A DNA stretch of 64,000 nt. It comes from Granulicella sp. L56. GTDB taxonomy: Bacteria > Acidobacteriota > Terriglobia > Terriglobales > Acidobacteriaceae. The notes under the pieces were generated by a model. That model made no database searches, was not told the origin of the DNA, and saw only the letters and a program-made list of their open reading frames with translations. The stretch lies in assembly GCF_009765835.1 (NCBI RefSeq), contig NZ_LMUS01000001.1, positions 62,001 through 126,000 of the forward strand, read 5' to 3'. Both the position numbers and the translations under genes were made by a program. Shown here piece after piece: positions 56,419-64,000 of this stretch; positions within the stretch are counted from its first letter, which is position 1; each line of letters begins with the position of its first letter.

Positions 56419-57942
56419 CTACTTTCCTCCGAGATAATCTTTGTAATTCGTCTGCGCTACGCCCAGCGCCCGGGCCAGCGAAAGCTTGGCGACATTGTGC
56501 TGGTAGAGCGCGCTGATGTACTGGTCATTCGCCAGTTCTGTCTGGGACTGCGCCTGCGAAACCGCAAGGTTGTCCGAAACTCCGGCATGAAACCGCTGCT
56601 GGGCATCGCTCAACGCCTCGTTGGCAAGTTCGACATTCGAGTGCGTCGCCTCCACCAGCTTCTCGGCCGCCTGAATATCGAGCAGGCTGTCGCGTACGTC
56701 CGCATTCACCTGTTGCGCCTGATCGGCCAGCTTGGCCTTCGCCTGCTCGTACTGAGCGTCGGCGACCTGCTCCTGGCCGCGCGTCTTGGCGATCTGCAGA
56801 ATCGGGGCGCTTACTTTGCCCGTTGCCGAATACGTCCCATGCGAGTGCCCCGGTGTGGTTCCCAGGTCGCCATAGTCTCCCGAGAAGCTTGCCACCGGAA
56901 GCTGGCTCGCCCACGCCGAAGTCTTCTCCGCACGCGCTGCCTTCAACTGCTCCGCCGAGGCCGCAAGGTCTTTACGGGCTGCCAGCGCCTGCGCAAAAGC
57001 GGTGTCGGGATTCACATGATCGAGCGCAGCAAAGGGAACCTGATCCGTAAGCCGAAACTCCTGATCGAGCGGTAGGCCGATCGTTCGAGCCAGCGCCAGC
57101 TTGTCCTTTGCCAGATCGTTTTTCGCCGAAATCAGCCGCTGCTCTTCATTCTGATAGTCCACCTGCGCCCGCAATACATCGAGCTTCGGACTGGTTCCGG
57201 CATCATGCGCGTCCGTCGCCTGATCGAGCGAAACCTTTGAGGTGGCCATCTCTGCATTCACTGCCTCAATGCGCGCGGCATCCGCCACACACAAGAGATA
57301 GGCGTTGCCTACCGTCAGCACCACCAGATTGCGGGCGTCCTCGGCGGTCAGCTTTGCGCCTTCAAAGTTATGTTTTGCGGCAATGTAATTCTGCAAGGCA
57401 GAAACGTTTACCAGATTCTGTGTCAGGAATGCCCGGAAGTCCACTACCTGAAACGGCCCGATGATCGGGTTGAGGCCGGGAAACTTCAAGCCCTCAGCCG
57501 CGAGATTGATCTGCTGCACCTCAACGCTGCCGGAAGCAGTTACCGTAGGCAGCAATGTCTGCAACTCCTCCAGCCGCTGCCCGCCTGCATTCTTCTGCGT
57601 CGATGATTGCAGGATGATCCCGAGGTTATTGCGAAGGCCGCGCTGAATGGCCTCGTCGAGCGACAGGTCGATCAGCGTGCCGGTCGACTTCCCTTCCACG
57701 ACGCTGCCTTTGAATGAATCCTGCGTAGGCTGCGCGCCATTTTCGCCCGACGCAGTATAAAGCTGTTGCTGCGCCGACGCGATCGGGGAGCTGGTCTGCC
57801 CTGTGCTCGGTCCGCTGGCCGTGGTCTGGCTCGTATCCTGCTGTGCCCCGGCGGGAAGTACCGTGCCCGACAGGCACAGCAGTCCAACGCCCAGCGTCGC
57901 AACCACGTTCCGGGAGTAACGCGCTCTCATGCTTTGGCTCAT
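56419..57942 (-). CDS. TolC-family efflux outer-membrane protein
   Basis: The 507-residue form from ATG 57942 has an N-terminal signal peptide after a basic stretch (MRARYSRN) and ending AGA-Q. A Ser/Thr/Gln-rich linker and two OEP repeats follow (LDEAIQRGLRNNLGIILQSS; QFHVDNLAVS-like QQRFHAGVSDNLAVSQAQSQ). It forms one unit with the HlyD-like gene one base downstream. The frame is open to 58077, but that part is not a signal peptide. Start uncertain among ATG 57942, 57930 and 57963. Confidence 0.85.
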   Translation of the reverse strand: MSQSMRARYSRNVVATLGVGLLCLSGTVLPAGAQQDTSQTTASGPSTGQTSSPIASAQQQLYTASGENGAQPTQDSFKGSVVEGKSTGTLIDLSLDEAIQRGLRNNLGIILQSSTQKNAGGQRLEELQTLLPTVTASGSVEVQQINLAAEGLKFPGLNPIIGPFQVVDFRAFLTQNLVNVSALQNYIAAKHNFEGAKLTAEDARNLVVLTVGNAYLLCVADAARIEAVNAEMATSKVSLDQATDAHDAGTSPKLDVLRAQVDYQNEEQRLISAKNDLAKDKLALARTIGLPLDQEFRLTDQVPFAALDHVNPDTAFAQALAARKDLAASAEQLKAARAEKTSAWASQLPVASFSGDYGDLGTTPGHSHGTYSATGKVSAPILQIAKTRGQEQVADAQYEQAKAKLADQAQQVNADVRDSLLDIQAAEKLVEATHSNVELANEALSDAQQRFHAGVSDNLAVSQAQSQTELANDQYISALYQHNVAKLSLARALGVAQTNYKDYLGGK

Positions 57943-58189
57943 ACCTTTGAATGTTACCTGCATCCTTGTAAGTAATCCTACGGTTTTGATGACACAGAAA
58001 TGCTTAAACCTGTGCCATCGACTTGATTGTGTCTTTCTTCGTATATTCAGATGCGCTAAGTCGTCCGGAATGTTCAAAAAAGTATCGTGGGGGAAAATTC
58101 GGGCAGAATTTTTCTACCCGCTCCACCTCTCCGACGGCACCAGCTACACTGCTACTAAAAGCATTTACTAACCTAAAAGGAAACCAGAC

Positions 58190-59659
58190 ATGTTTCTCGG
58201 AGTAGACGTCGGAACCGGCGGCACCAGGGCAATCCTCATCAACCGCGGCGGCAAAGTCATCGCTTCATGCAGCGCCGAACACGCCCCTATCCACTCCGAG
58301 CACATTGGCTGGGCCGAGCAGGACCCCGACGACTGGTGGCGCGCTGCCCGCGAGGCCATCGCCGGAGCCATCGCGCAGAGCGAACTAGCCGGTTCCGCAA
58401 TCGAGGCCGTCGGTCTCACCGGCCAGATGCATGGCTGCGTCATGCTCGACGCCGCGGGCGTTGTCCTGCGTCCGGCGCTCATCTGGTGTGACCAGCGCAC
58501 CCAGCCCCAATGCGACTGGCTGACAGAGAAGATCGGCTTCGAGCGCCTGATCGAGCTCACCGCCAACCCCGCCCTGCCCAACTTTACCCTCACCAAGCTG
58601 CTCTGGGTTCGCGACCACCAGCCCGAGATCTTTGCCCGCATCGCCCATGTGCTCTGCCCCAAGGATTACGTCCGTTATCGCCTCACCGGCGAGTTCGCCA
58701 TGGACATGCAGGAGGCCAGCGGCACCCTTCTGCTCGATGTAGCCCACCGCCGCTGGTCCACCGAAGTGGCCGAAGCCGCCGGAATCCCCATGCAGTGGCT
58801 GCCTCGCCTCTATGAAGGACCCGAGATCTGCGCGCGCATCTCTGACGCCGGAGCCGGTGCTACCGGCCTGGCCGCTGGCACGCCCGTAGCGGCCGGGGCA
58901 GGCGATCAGGGTGCCGGAGCCGTCGGCATGGGCATCCTCGCGCCCGGCTCCGTCTCCGCCACCATCGGCACCAGCGGAGTCGTCTTCGCCGCCACCGATG
59001 CTCCCACTAAGGACCCCCTCGGCCGCCTGCACACCTTCTGCCACGCCGCTCCCAACCGCTGGCATGTCATGGGAGTGACCAACGGCGCCGGTCTCAGCCT
59101 GCGCTACTTCCGTGACACCTTCGCCACCTCCAGCAGTTACGACGCTCTCAGCGCACTCGCTGCCGAAGTCCCAGCCGCCAGCGACGGCCTGCTGTGGGCG
59201 CCCTACCTCTTCGGCGAACGTACACCGCACCTCGACCCCAACGCCCGCGCCGCCTTTGTCGGCATCACCGCCAGCCACACCCAGGCGCACTTCGTCCGCG
59301 CCGTGCTCGAAGGCGTGGCCATGAGCCTGCGCGACACCTTTACTCTCTTCAAGGAGCTGCACATCCCCGTCGACAGCATCCGCCTTGGCGGCGGCGGAGC
59401 CCGTGGCCCCCTCTGGCGGCAGATTCAGGCAGACGTCTACGGCCAACCCGTCGAACTCCTTGAAGCTGAAGAAGGCGGAGCCTTCGGAGCGGCTCTCCTC
59501 GCCGGAACCGGGGTCAATGCATGGCCCAGCGTCGAGGCAGCCTGCGCCGCTACGATTCGCGTCGCTCAAACCATCGCTCCGCAGAACGCAGATGCTATGA
59601 ACGAAGCCTATCGCCAATACCGCAAGATCTATCCGGCGTTGCGCGACATCGCCAACTAG
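58190..59659 (+). CDS. xylB: Xylulokinase
   Basis: This FGGY-family kinase phosphorylates D-xylulose with ATP. The 489 residues have MFLGVDVGTGGTRAILINR, GLTGQMHGCVMLDAAG (the MHG motif of xylulokinase) and WCDQRT, then the second-domain AGAGDQGAGAVGMGI and SIRLGGGGARGPLWRQIQAD. Length and motifs agree with XylB. AAGGA lies before the ATG. It is convergent with the TPR membrane protein and shares a CTAG at the stop codons. Confidence 0.93.
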   Translation: MFLGVDVGTGGTRAILINRGGKVIASCSAEHAPIHSEHIGWAEQDPDDWWRAAREAIAGAIAQSELAGSAIEAVGLTGQMHGCVMLDAAGVVLRPALIWCDQRTQPQCDWLTEKIGFERLIELTANPALPNFTLTKLLWVRDHQPEIFARIAHVLCPKDYVRYRLTGEFAMDMQEASGTLLLDVAHRRWSTEVAEAAGIPMQWLPRLYEGPEICARISDAGAGATGLAAGTPVAAGAGDQGAGAVGMGILAPGSVSATIGTSGVVFAATDAPTKDPLGRLHTFCHAAPNRWHVMGVTNGAGLSLRYFRDTFATSSSYDALSALAAEVPAASDGLLWAPYLFGERTPHLDPNARAAFVGITASHTQAHFVRAVLEGVAMSLRDTFTLFKELHIPVDSIRLGGGGARGPLWRQIQADVYGQPVELLEAEEGGAFGAALLAGTGVNAWPSVEAACAATIRVAQTIAPQNADAMNEAYRQYRKIYPALRDIAN

Positions 59660-61488
59660 CGTCCCAGATGCAGCTTGCTGACATTCCGGATCGTGTCCGG
59701 ATCGCCCGGCTTCAGCTCCAGCACCTTCCTGTAAAACGGCAGCGCGACCTCATCCTGACCGCGCTGCTGAAACAGCACCGCCAAGTCAAAATAAGGGGTC
59801 GCGTCCGCAGGCTTGTTCTTGATCGCTGCCTGAAACGCCTGAATCGCCTCGTCCACCCGCCCCATGCTCCCCAGCAGCACGCCCAGATCGGTATAAGCCT
59901 CGCTCTGCGTTGGATCGAACGCGATCGCCTTGCGTAGCTGCACCTCGGCTCCCTGCTTGTCACCCATCCGCTGTAACGCCTCGCCCAGGTCGATCACCGT
60001 CTCCATGTCCGCAGGATTCAGCGCCAGCGCCCGTTCAAAGTACTGCACCGCATCCGGAGTCTCGCCTAGCTGCAGATAGACATCGCCCAGCCCGGCCAAC
60101 GCCCGTCCGTAGCGAGGCTGCAGCTTCACTGCCTGTCCATATAACTTCGCCGCGGTCAAAACATCGCCGCTTCTCCTGAACTCCAGCCCCAGGTTATAGA
60201 GCAGCACCGAACTCTTCGGCGTAGCCTGCAGCGAGCTTGCATAGAGCGCCGCCGGGTTCTGCCAGTCCTGCACCCGCGCCCACACCCGCCACGCTCCCCA
60301 CATTACCCACAAGACAAGAAAGCTAACGGCAACTCGCCGCCAACGACCGCTGAGCCTCAACACCAACCCAGCAGCCGTCAGCGCCAACCCCGCAGAAGCC
60401 AGATACTCGAACCGCTCCGCCATGCCCTGATAGATCGCGACGAAGCCGCAAAATGGCAGCAGCGCAATCACCATCCAGGCCAGCCCTGCAGCAACTACCG
60501 GCAGCCGTTTCCTCAGCAATACGATCACGGCAATCAGCGCAATCAGCCCCAGCCAGCCCGCAATCGTCCCCGGAGAAGCCGCATTGGCAGGCATTGAGGT
60601 CGACCGCTCCACGCTCATATGCACGGGCAGGACCATCCACTGCACATAGCGCCAGAAGGCCAACCCTACCGCCCACAGTGCGGCCCCCGTATGCTCCGAA
60701 CCCGTTTTAACCGCCTCTCTCAAAGCGATATAGACCAGCCCAGCCAGAATCGAGGCAGCAACCAGCCCACCCGCCAGCCTGCGCGACAACCGTTCCGTCG
60801 CATACGCCGCCAGCAGCGCCAATGGAAGGACAAACACGCCTTCCTCATGGCTCAGCAGCGCCGCCAGCGAAGCGACAAAATATGCCGCCAGCAAAAGCCG
60901 TGACTTGCCCTCGCGCAGAAAGCCGTCCGCCGCCAGCAGCGCCAGCAGCAGGAAGAAGGTGCACAACAAGTAGCCCCGTGCGCTCACCCATGCCACGGCC
61001 TCGGTATTGATCGGAAGGCCCAGCCAAAGCAGCGCGGACACCGCGGCGGTCCATGGGGCAACCCGCAGACGCCGCAACAGTAGAAATGCGAGCACTCCAT
61101 TCAGCCAGTGCAGGACGAGGTTCGTGAGATGAAACCCGCTCGCATTCAGCCCCCATATCCGGCGGTCGAGCACAAGGCTCATCCAGTAAAGCGGCCGATA
61201 GGTCCCGCCTCCAGCTCCGCCAATCTCGCTGTTGAACGAGATCGGGGCCAGCCAGAACCGGTGAACCGCCAACCGCAGCGAGGCCAGTATCGGGTTGTTG
61301 ACGATCTGGTCTACGTCGTCATAGAGAAACGGAGCGCTCAGCGCCTTCCAGTAGAGCGCCAGCACCCACACCGCACCCGCAACGGCAAAGACAATCCCCT
61401 GATGCGTAAAACACCAGCCCGAGAGAGCGCTCCAGCGCGATACCCCGCTCGACTGTACCGGTCGTTTTGTCCTGGTTGAAGATCTCAA
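59656..61488 (-). CDS. Polytopic membrane protein with C-terminal TPRs
   Basis: The 610-residue protein has about ten membrane helices in the first 400 residues. These contain a first-loop acidic motif (FLYDDVDQIVNNPI) and later LVLHWLNGVLAFLLLRRL, in the style of TMTC/glycosyltransferase-39-like proteins. Four to five TPRs follow from about 440 (ALYASSLQATPKSSVLLYNL onward). Such proteins may transfer sugars from lipid carriers to proteins, but the activity is not shown here. The start is TTG at 61488 with no good ribosome site. Confidence 0.8.
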   Translation of the reverse strand: MRSSTRTKRPVQSSGVSRWSALSGWCFTHQGIVFAVAGAVWVLALYWKALSAPFLYDDVDQIVNNPILASLRLAVHRFWLAPISFNSEIGGAGGGTYRPLYWMSLVLDRRIWGLNASGFHLTNLVLHWLNGVLAFLLLRRLRVAPWTAAVSALLWLGLPINTEAVAWVSARGYLLCTFFLLLALLAADGFLREGKSRLLLAAYFVASLAALLSHEEGVFVLPLALLAAYATERLSRRLAGGLVAASILAGLVYIALREAVKTGSEHTGAALWAVGLAFWRYVQWMVLPVHMSVERSTSMPANAASPGTIAGWLGLIALIAVIVLLRKRLPVVAAGLAWMVIALLPFCGFVAIYQGMAERFEYLASAGLALTAAGLVLRLSGRWRRVAVSFLVLWVMWGAWRVWARVQDWQNPAALYASSLQATPKSSVLLYNLGLEFRRSGDVLTAAKLYGQAVKLQPRYGRALAGLGDVYLQLGETPDAVQYFERALALNPADMETVIDLGEALQRMGDKQGAEVQLRKAIAFDPTQSEAYTDLGVLLGSMGRVDEAIQAFQAAIKNKPADATPYFDLAVLFQQRGQDEVALPFYRKVLELKPGDPDTIRNVSKLHLGR

Positions 61489-61669
61489 AAAGTAAGCCGT
61501 CGTGAGCCTCAGAATTCCGCGCCATCATTGGCATCCCTAACATCGGTCGCGCGCCAACAAGACACACACCCATCCTATCAATCGCCGACACCCACCCAAA
61601 CGTGGCCCGCCTTTGGCCTAGCCCATCCACTATGAAACACTGGTGCACAACCAACCAAGGAGAGCAGCA

Positions 61670-62743
61670 ATGTCAGATATAGGAGTTGCAGTCATCGGTT
61701 TCGGCCTCGCCGGACGCGTCTTCCACGCCCCTTTCGTCCACGCCGTCCCCGGCCTCAGGCTCGAGGCCATTGTGCAGCGCCGCGGGGATGAAGCAGCCAA
61801 GGCCTATCCCGAAACCCGCATCCTCCGCTCCGTCGAAGAGGCCCTCGCCGACCCGGCCATCCAGCTCATCGTCGTCGGCACGCCGAACGAAACCCACTTC
61901 GCGCTGGCCAAACAAGCTCTTGAAGCAGGCAAGCACGTCGTTATCGACAAGCCGTTCGCTGCCACCAGTACCGAGGCCCGCGAGCTGATCGACCTTGCCA
62001 AAGCTCGCAATCTTGTACTTGCCCCGTATCATAACCGCCGCTGGGACGGAGACTTCCTCACCATCCGCAAGCTCGTCGACCAGAAGGCCGTGGGCAGACT
62101 TGTCACCTTCGAGTCCCACTTCGACCGCTTCCGTCCGCTGCCCCGCGAGGCCACATGGAAGGAGGCTGGAAGCGCAGCCAACGGTATGCTCTTCGATCTT
62201 GGGCCGCACCTCGTCGATCAGACATTGGCCCTCTTCGGCTCACCTCAGGCCATCACCGCCAGCGTCCGCAAAGACCGCGACGCCACTGAGATTGAAGACG
62301 CCTTCGACATCACCCTGCACTATCCAAGGCTGCTCGCCCACTGCCGAGCCACCCTGCTGGCCTGCGAGAATGCCCCCCGCTTTCTGCTCCACGGCACCCA
62401 TGGCAGCTTCAAGAAGTACGGCCTCGATCCGCAGGAGCCGGCCCTTCTCGGAGGAGCAAAGGTGCCGCGCATGGGCGATGCAAAAGCATGGCTCAATGAG
62501 CCGGAATCGGAGTGGGGGGTCCTGACCGTCGCTCCCAACCCAGCCGATCCCAGCACGTTGACCCGCACCCCCGTCAAGACCGAGACCGGCGACTACCGCA
62601 ACTATTACGCCAACGTGCGCGATGCCATCAATGGCAAGGCTCCGCTGGCGGTCCAGCCCGAAGACGCCTATCGCGTCATTAGGCTTCTCGAAATGGCCCG
62701 CGAAAGCTCAGCGGAAGCTCGCACTCTTCCCGTCAGCTTCTGA
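61670..62743 (+). CDS. Gfo/Idh/MocA-family oxidoreductase
   Basis: The 357-residue dehydrogenase has the N-terminal NAD(P) fold with VAVIGFGLAGRVFHAPFVH, the VVIDKPFA loop and the YHNRRWDGDF helix start. The C-terminal alpha/beta domain follows (FESHFDRFRP, LFDLGPHLVDQTLALFG). Substrate is a sugar or polyol; position next to xylB and araD is suggestive only. A good AAGGAGAG lies before the ATG at 61670. A long hairpin follows the stop. Confidence 0.88.
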   Translation: MSDIGVAVIGFGLAGRVFHAPFVHAVPGLRLEAIVQRRGDEAAKAYPETRILRSVEEALADPAIQLIVVGTPNETHFALAKQALEAGKHVVIDKPFAATSTEARELIDLAKARNLVLAPYHNRRWDGDFLTIRKLVDQKAVGRLVTFESHFDRFRPLPREATWKEAGSAANGMLFDLGPHLVDQTLALFGSPQAITASVRKDRDATEIEDAFDITLHYPRLLAHCRATLLACENAPRFLLHGTHGSFKKYGLDPQEPALLGGAKVPRMGDAKAWLNEPESEWGVLTVAPNPADPSTLTRTPVKTETGDYRNYYANVRDAINGKAPLAVQPEDAYRVIRLLEMARESSAEARTLPVSF

Positions 62744-62758
62744 AGCTATAAACCTTCA

Positions 62759-62815
62759 AAGCAGCAAATGGCCCCATCTTCAACATTACGCTGAAGATGG
62801 GACCATTTGCTGCTT
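62759..62815. terminator. Long bidirectional hairpin
   Basis: Arms 62759-62782 and 62792-62815 are 24 bases and differ at one position. The hairpin separates the convergent oxidoreductase and araD genes. Confidence 0.8.
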
Positions 62816-62828
62816 GTTGTGTTCCGAA

Positions 62829-63524
62829 TCAGCGGGACTGTCCATAGGTCGCCGAAGCACCGTGCTTCCTGAAGTAGTGGCGATCCAGCAGAGCCTGCGA
62901 GACTCCTTTGCAATCAGCCTGCAAGGTCAGTGTCCGGTAAGCCATCCGCGCCACAGCCTCCAGCACCACCGCATTGTGCGCCGCGTCATGCGGAGTCCTG
63001 CCCCAGACAAAGGGAGCATGTCCGGCCACGAGGCAGGCAGGCACAGCCAGCGGATCGATTCCTTTGAAGCGGTTGACGATGGCCAAACCCGTCTCATGCA
63101 CGTACCGTCCGCCGATGGCCTCGTCGGTAAGCTCTTCGGTCACCGGAACCGGTCCATAGAAGTAGTCGGCATGGGTCGTCCCCAGTGCTGGGATCGCCAT
63201 CCCTGCCTGAGCAAAGCTGGTGGCATACTCCGAGTGGGTATGCACTACGGCCCCAATCTCGGCGAATTCGCGATAGAGCAGCGTATGCGTATCCAGATCA
63301 GAGGAAGGCCGCAGCGTGCCCTCGACGATCTTCCCGTGCAGGTCGGTCACCACCATATGCTCCGGCCTCAGTTCGTCGTAATCGACGCCGGAGGGCTTAA
63401 TCACCACCAATCCCTGCTTGCGATCCACACCGCTGGCATTGCCAAACGTGTAGAGGACAAGCCCCCGCCGAACCAGCTCCAGATTGGCCTCAAGCACCGA
63501 TTTCCGCAATTCTTCAAGCAGCAT
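62829..63524 (-). CDS. araD: L-ribulose-5-phosphate 4-epimerase
   Basis: This class II aldolase fold enzyme converts L-ribulose 5-phosphate to D-xylulose 5-phosphate. The form from ATG 63524 has 231 residues, the same as E. coli AraD. It shows the motifs YTFGNASGVDR, IKPSGVDYDEL, the zinc histidines in VVHTHSEYATSFAQAG and HAPFVWGRTPHDAAHNAVVL. AGAGG at six bases confirms the start; the 150-residue upstream extension of the frame overlaps the argJ region and is rejected. Confidence 0.92.
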   Translation of the reverse strand: MLLEELRKSVLEANLELVRRGLVLYTFGNASGVDRKQGLVVIKPSGVDYDELRPEHMVVTDLHGKIVEGTLRPSSDLDTHTLLYREFAEIGAVVHTHSEYATSFAQAGMAIPALGTTHADYFYGPVPVTEELTDEAIGGRYVHETGLAIVNRFKGIDPLAVPACLVAGHAPFVWGRTPHDAAHNAVVLEAVARMAYRTLTLQADCKGVSQALLDRHYFRKHGASATYGQSR

Positions 63525-63623
63525 CAACAGCCTCTTTCTAAGCAATTCCGCACAATGCCATGCAATGGTTTCAGAATATCTGAAACGCCTGATGAAGATG
63601 CTTTCCCTTGATAAAGTAACTCT

Positions 63624-64000
63624 ATGAGCATCGAGCAGGATCAGGTCATGAACATTGAGCAAGATACGAACGCCCAGTCCCTTCCCCTTGGCTTCGAATG
63701 GGGTGCGATCAAAGCTGGCATCAAGGCCAGCGGAAAGCTGGACGTAGCTGTCGCCATCGCCCCCAAAACCGCCAATGCAGCGGTGATGTACACGAAAAAT
63801 CAGGTTGTTGCGGCACCTGTGACCGTAGGCCGACGTCATCTCCAATCCACCGGCGGAAGAGTTGCCGCCGTGCTGGTCAACGCCGGCAACGCCAACTGCG
63901 CCACCGGGCAGGCCGGAATCGAAGCCTGCGTGCAAACCTGTGTCGCTGCGGCAGAGACATTTCACTGCATCTTCGACGAGGTCTTTCCCTCCTCGACCGG
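63624..64000 (+). CDS. argJ: Glutamate N-acetyltransferase/amino-acid acetyltransferase, 5' part
   Basis: ArgJ recycles the acetyl group in arginine synthesis. The frame is open to the window edge. It shows GFEWGAIKAGIKASGKLDVA, FTKN-like VMYTKNQVVAAPV and VLVNAGNANCATGQAG, which are ArgJ landmarks. The first 16 residues are two eight-residue near-copies (MSIEQDQV, MNIEQDTN), so ATG 63624 or 63648 may be used. The catalytic Ala-Thr cleavage site lies beyond the window. Confidence 0.88.
   Translation, partial: MSIEQDQVMNIEQDTNAQSLPLGFEWGAIKAGIKASGKLDVAVAIAPKTANAAVMYTKNQVVAAPVTVGRRHLQSTGGRVAAVLVNAGNANCATGQAGIEACVQTCVAAAETFHCIFDEVFPSST

Noticed and set aside
58385..59617. 410-codon frame antisense to xylB
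   Set aside because: Gly/Ala/Val-rich shadow of a high-GC gene with no motif.
63525..63965. N-terminal extension of araD
   Set aside because: It overlaps the argJ start on the other strand; ATG 63524 has AGAGG and gives the standard length of 231.

Overview
The window looks like a piece of a chromosome from an acidobacterium of the Terriglobales type (Granulicella, Edaphobacter and Terriglobus are the relatives I have in mind). This is an inference from gene style, not a database match. The basis is high-GC coding sequence, many exported proteins with TonB-like domains, a fused E1 dehydrogenase, a PEP-CTERM protein, a GH29 fucosidase, a DUF6526 protein, and several families of short intergenic repeats. 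No rRNA, tRNA, CRISPR array, transposase, integrase or phage gene was seen. Most of the sequence is ordinary chromosome with lower-GC accessory patches near 1.3-3 kb, 24.9-27.1 kb and 43.1-44.6 kb.

Layout. 0-3 kb: the end of an outer-membrane protein gene, an exported VOC protein, a cytochrome-c-like gene remnant and a membrane protein with TPR-like repeats. 3.2-8.1 kb, forward: holB, tsaC (ATGA overlap), a CYTH enzyme, a stand-alone TonB C-terminal domain and a chemoreceptor. 8.2-12.9 kb, reverse: a fused E1 dehydrogenase and a proton pyrophosphatase. 13-20 kb: a subtilase, a small coiled-coil secreted protein, an MscS channel, a quinone oxidoreductase-like enzyme, a DUF255 thioredoxin-fold protein and a PEP-CTERM protein. 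20-25 kb: an MBL-fold hydrolase, a TolC-like protein, an NTF2-like protein and a 58-residue protein. 24.9-27.1 kb: a three-gene operon with its own TetR repressor and a clear operator. 27.4-34.2 kb: aqpZ, lgt, hpt, a luciferase-like oxidoreductase, deoC and a GAF-GAF-SpoIIE phosphatase.

34.3-41.1 kb: a TPR protein, a SET-domain protein, the dnaX-ybaB-recR replication/repair operon, gpmI and a DUF6526 protein. 41.2-44.3 kb: an exported alpha-L-fucosidase and an ECF sigma factor translationally coupled to a four-helix membrane protein. 44.6-50.6 kb: a heavy-metal RND efflux operon led by a small protein with a CPICH motif. 50.7-58 kb: a beta-barrel protein, a UbiD decarboxylase, a TonB protein, a DedA-rhodanese fusion and an HlyD-TolC pair without a permease. 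58.2-64 kb: xylulokinase, a TPR membrane protein, a Gfo/Idh/MocA oxidoreductase, ribulose-5-phosphate 4-epimerase and the start of argJ.

The most interesting signals are the self-regulated TetR operon around an unknown exported protein, the sigma/membrane-protein pair, the eukaryote-like SET protein, the DedA-rhodanese fusion, and at least three families of dispersed intergenic repeats that sit just after stop codons. Several starts were reassigned to GTG or TTG codons because only those have a good ribosome binding site.
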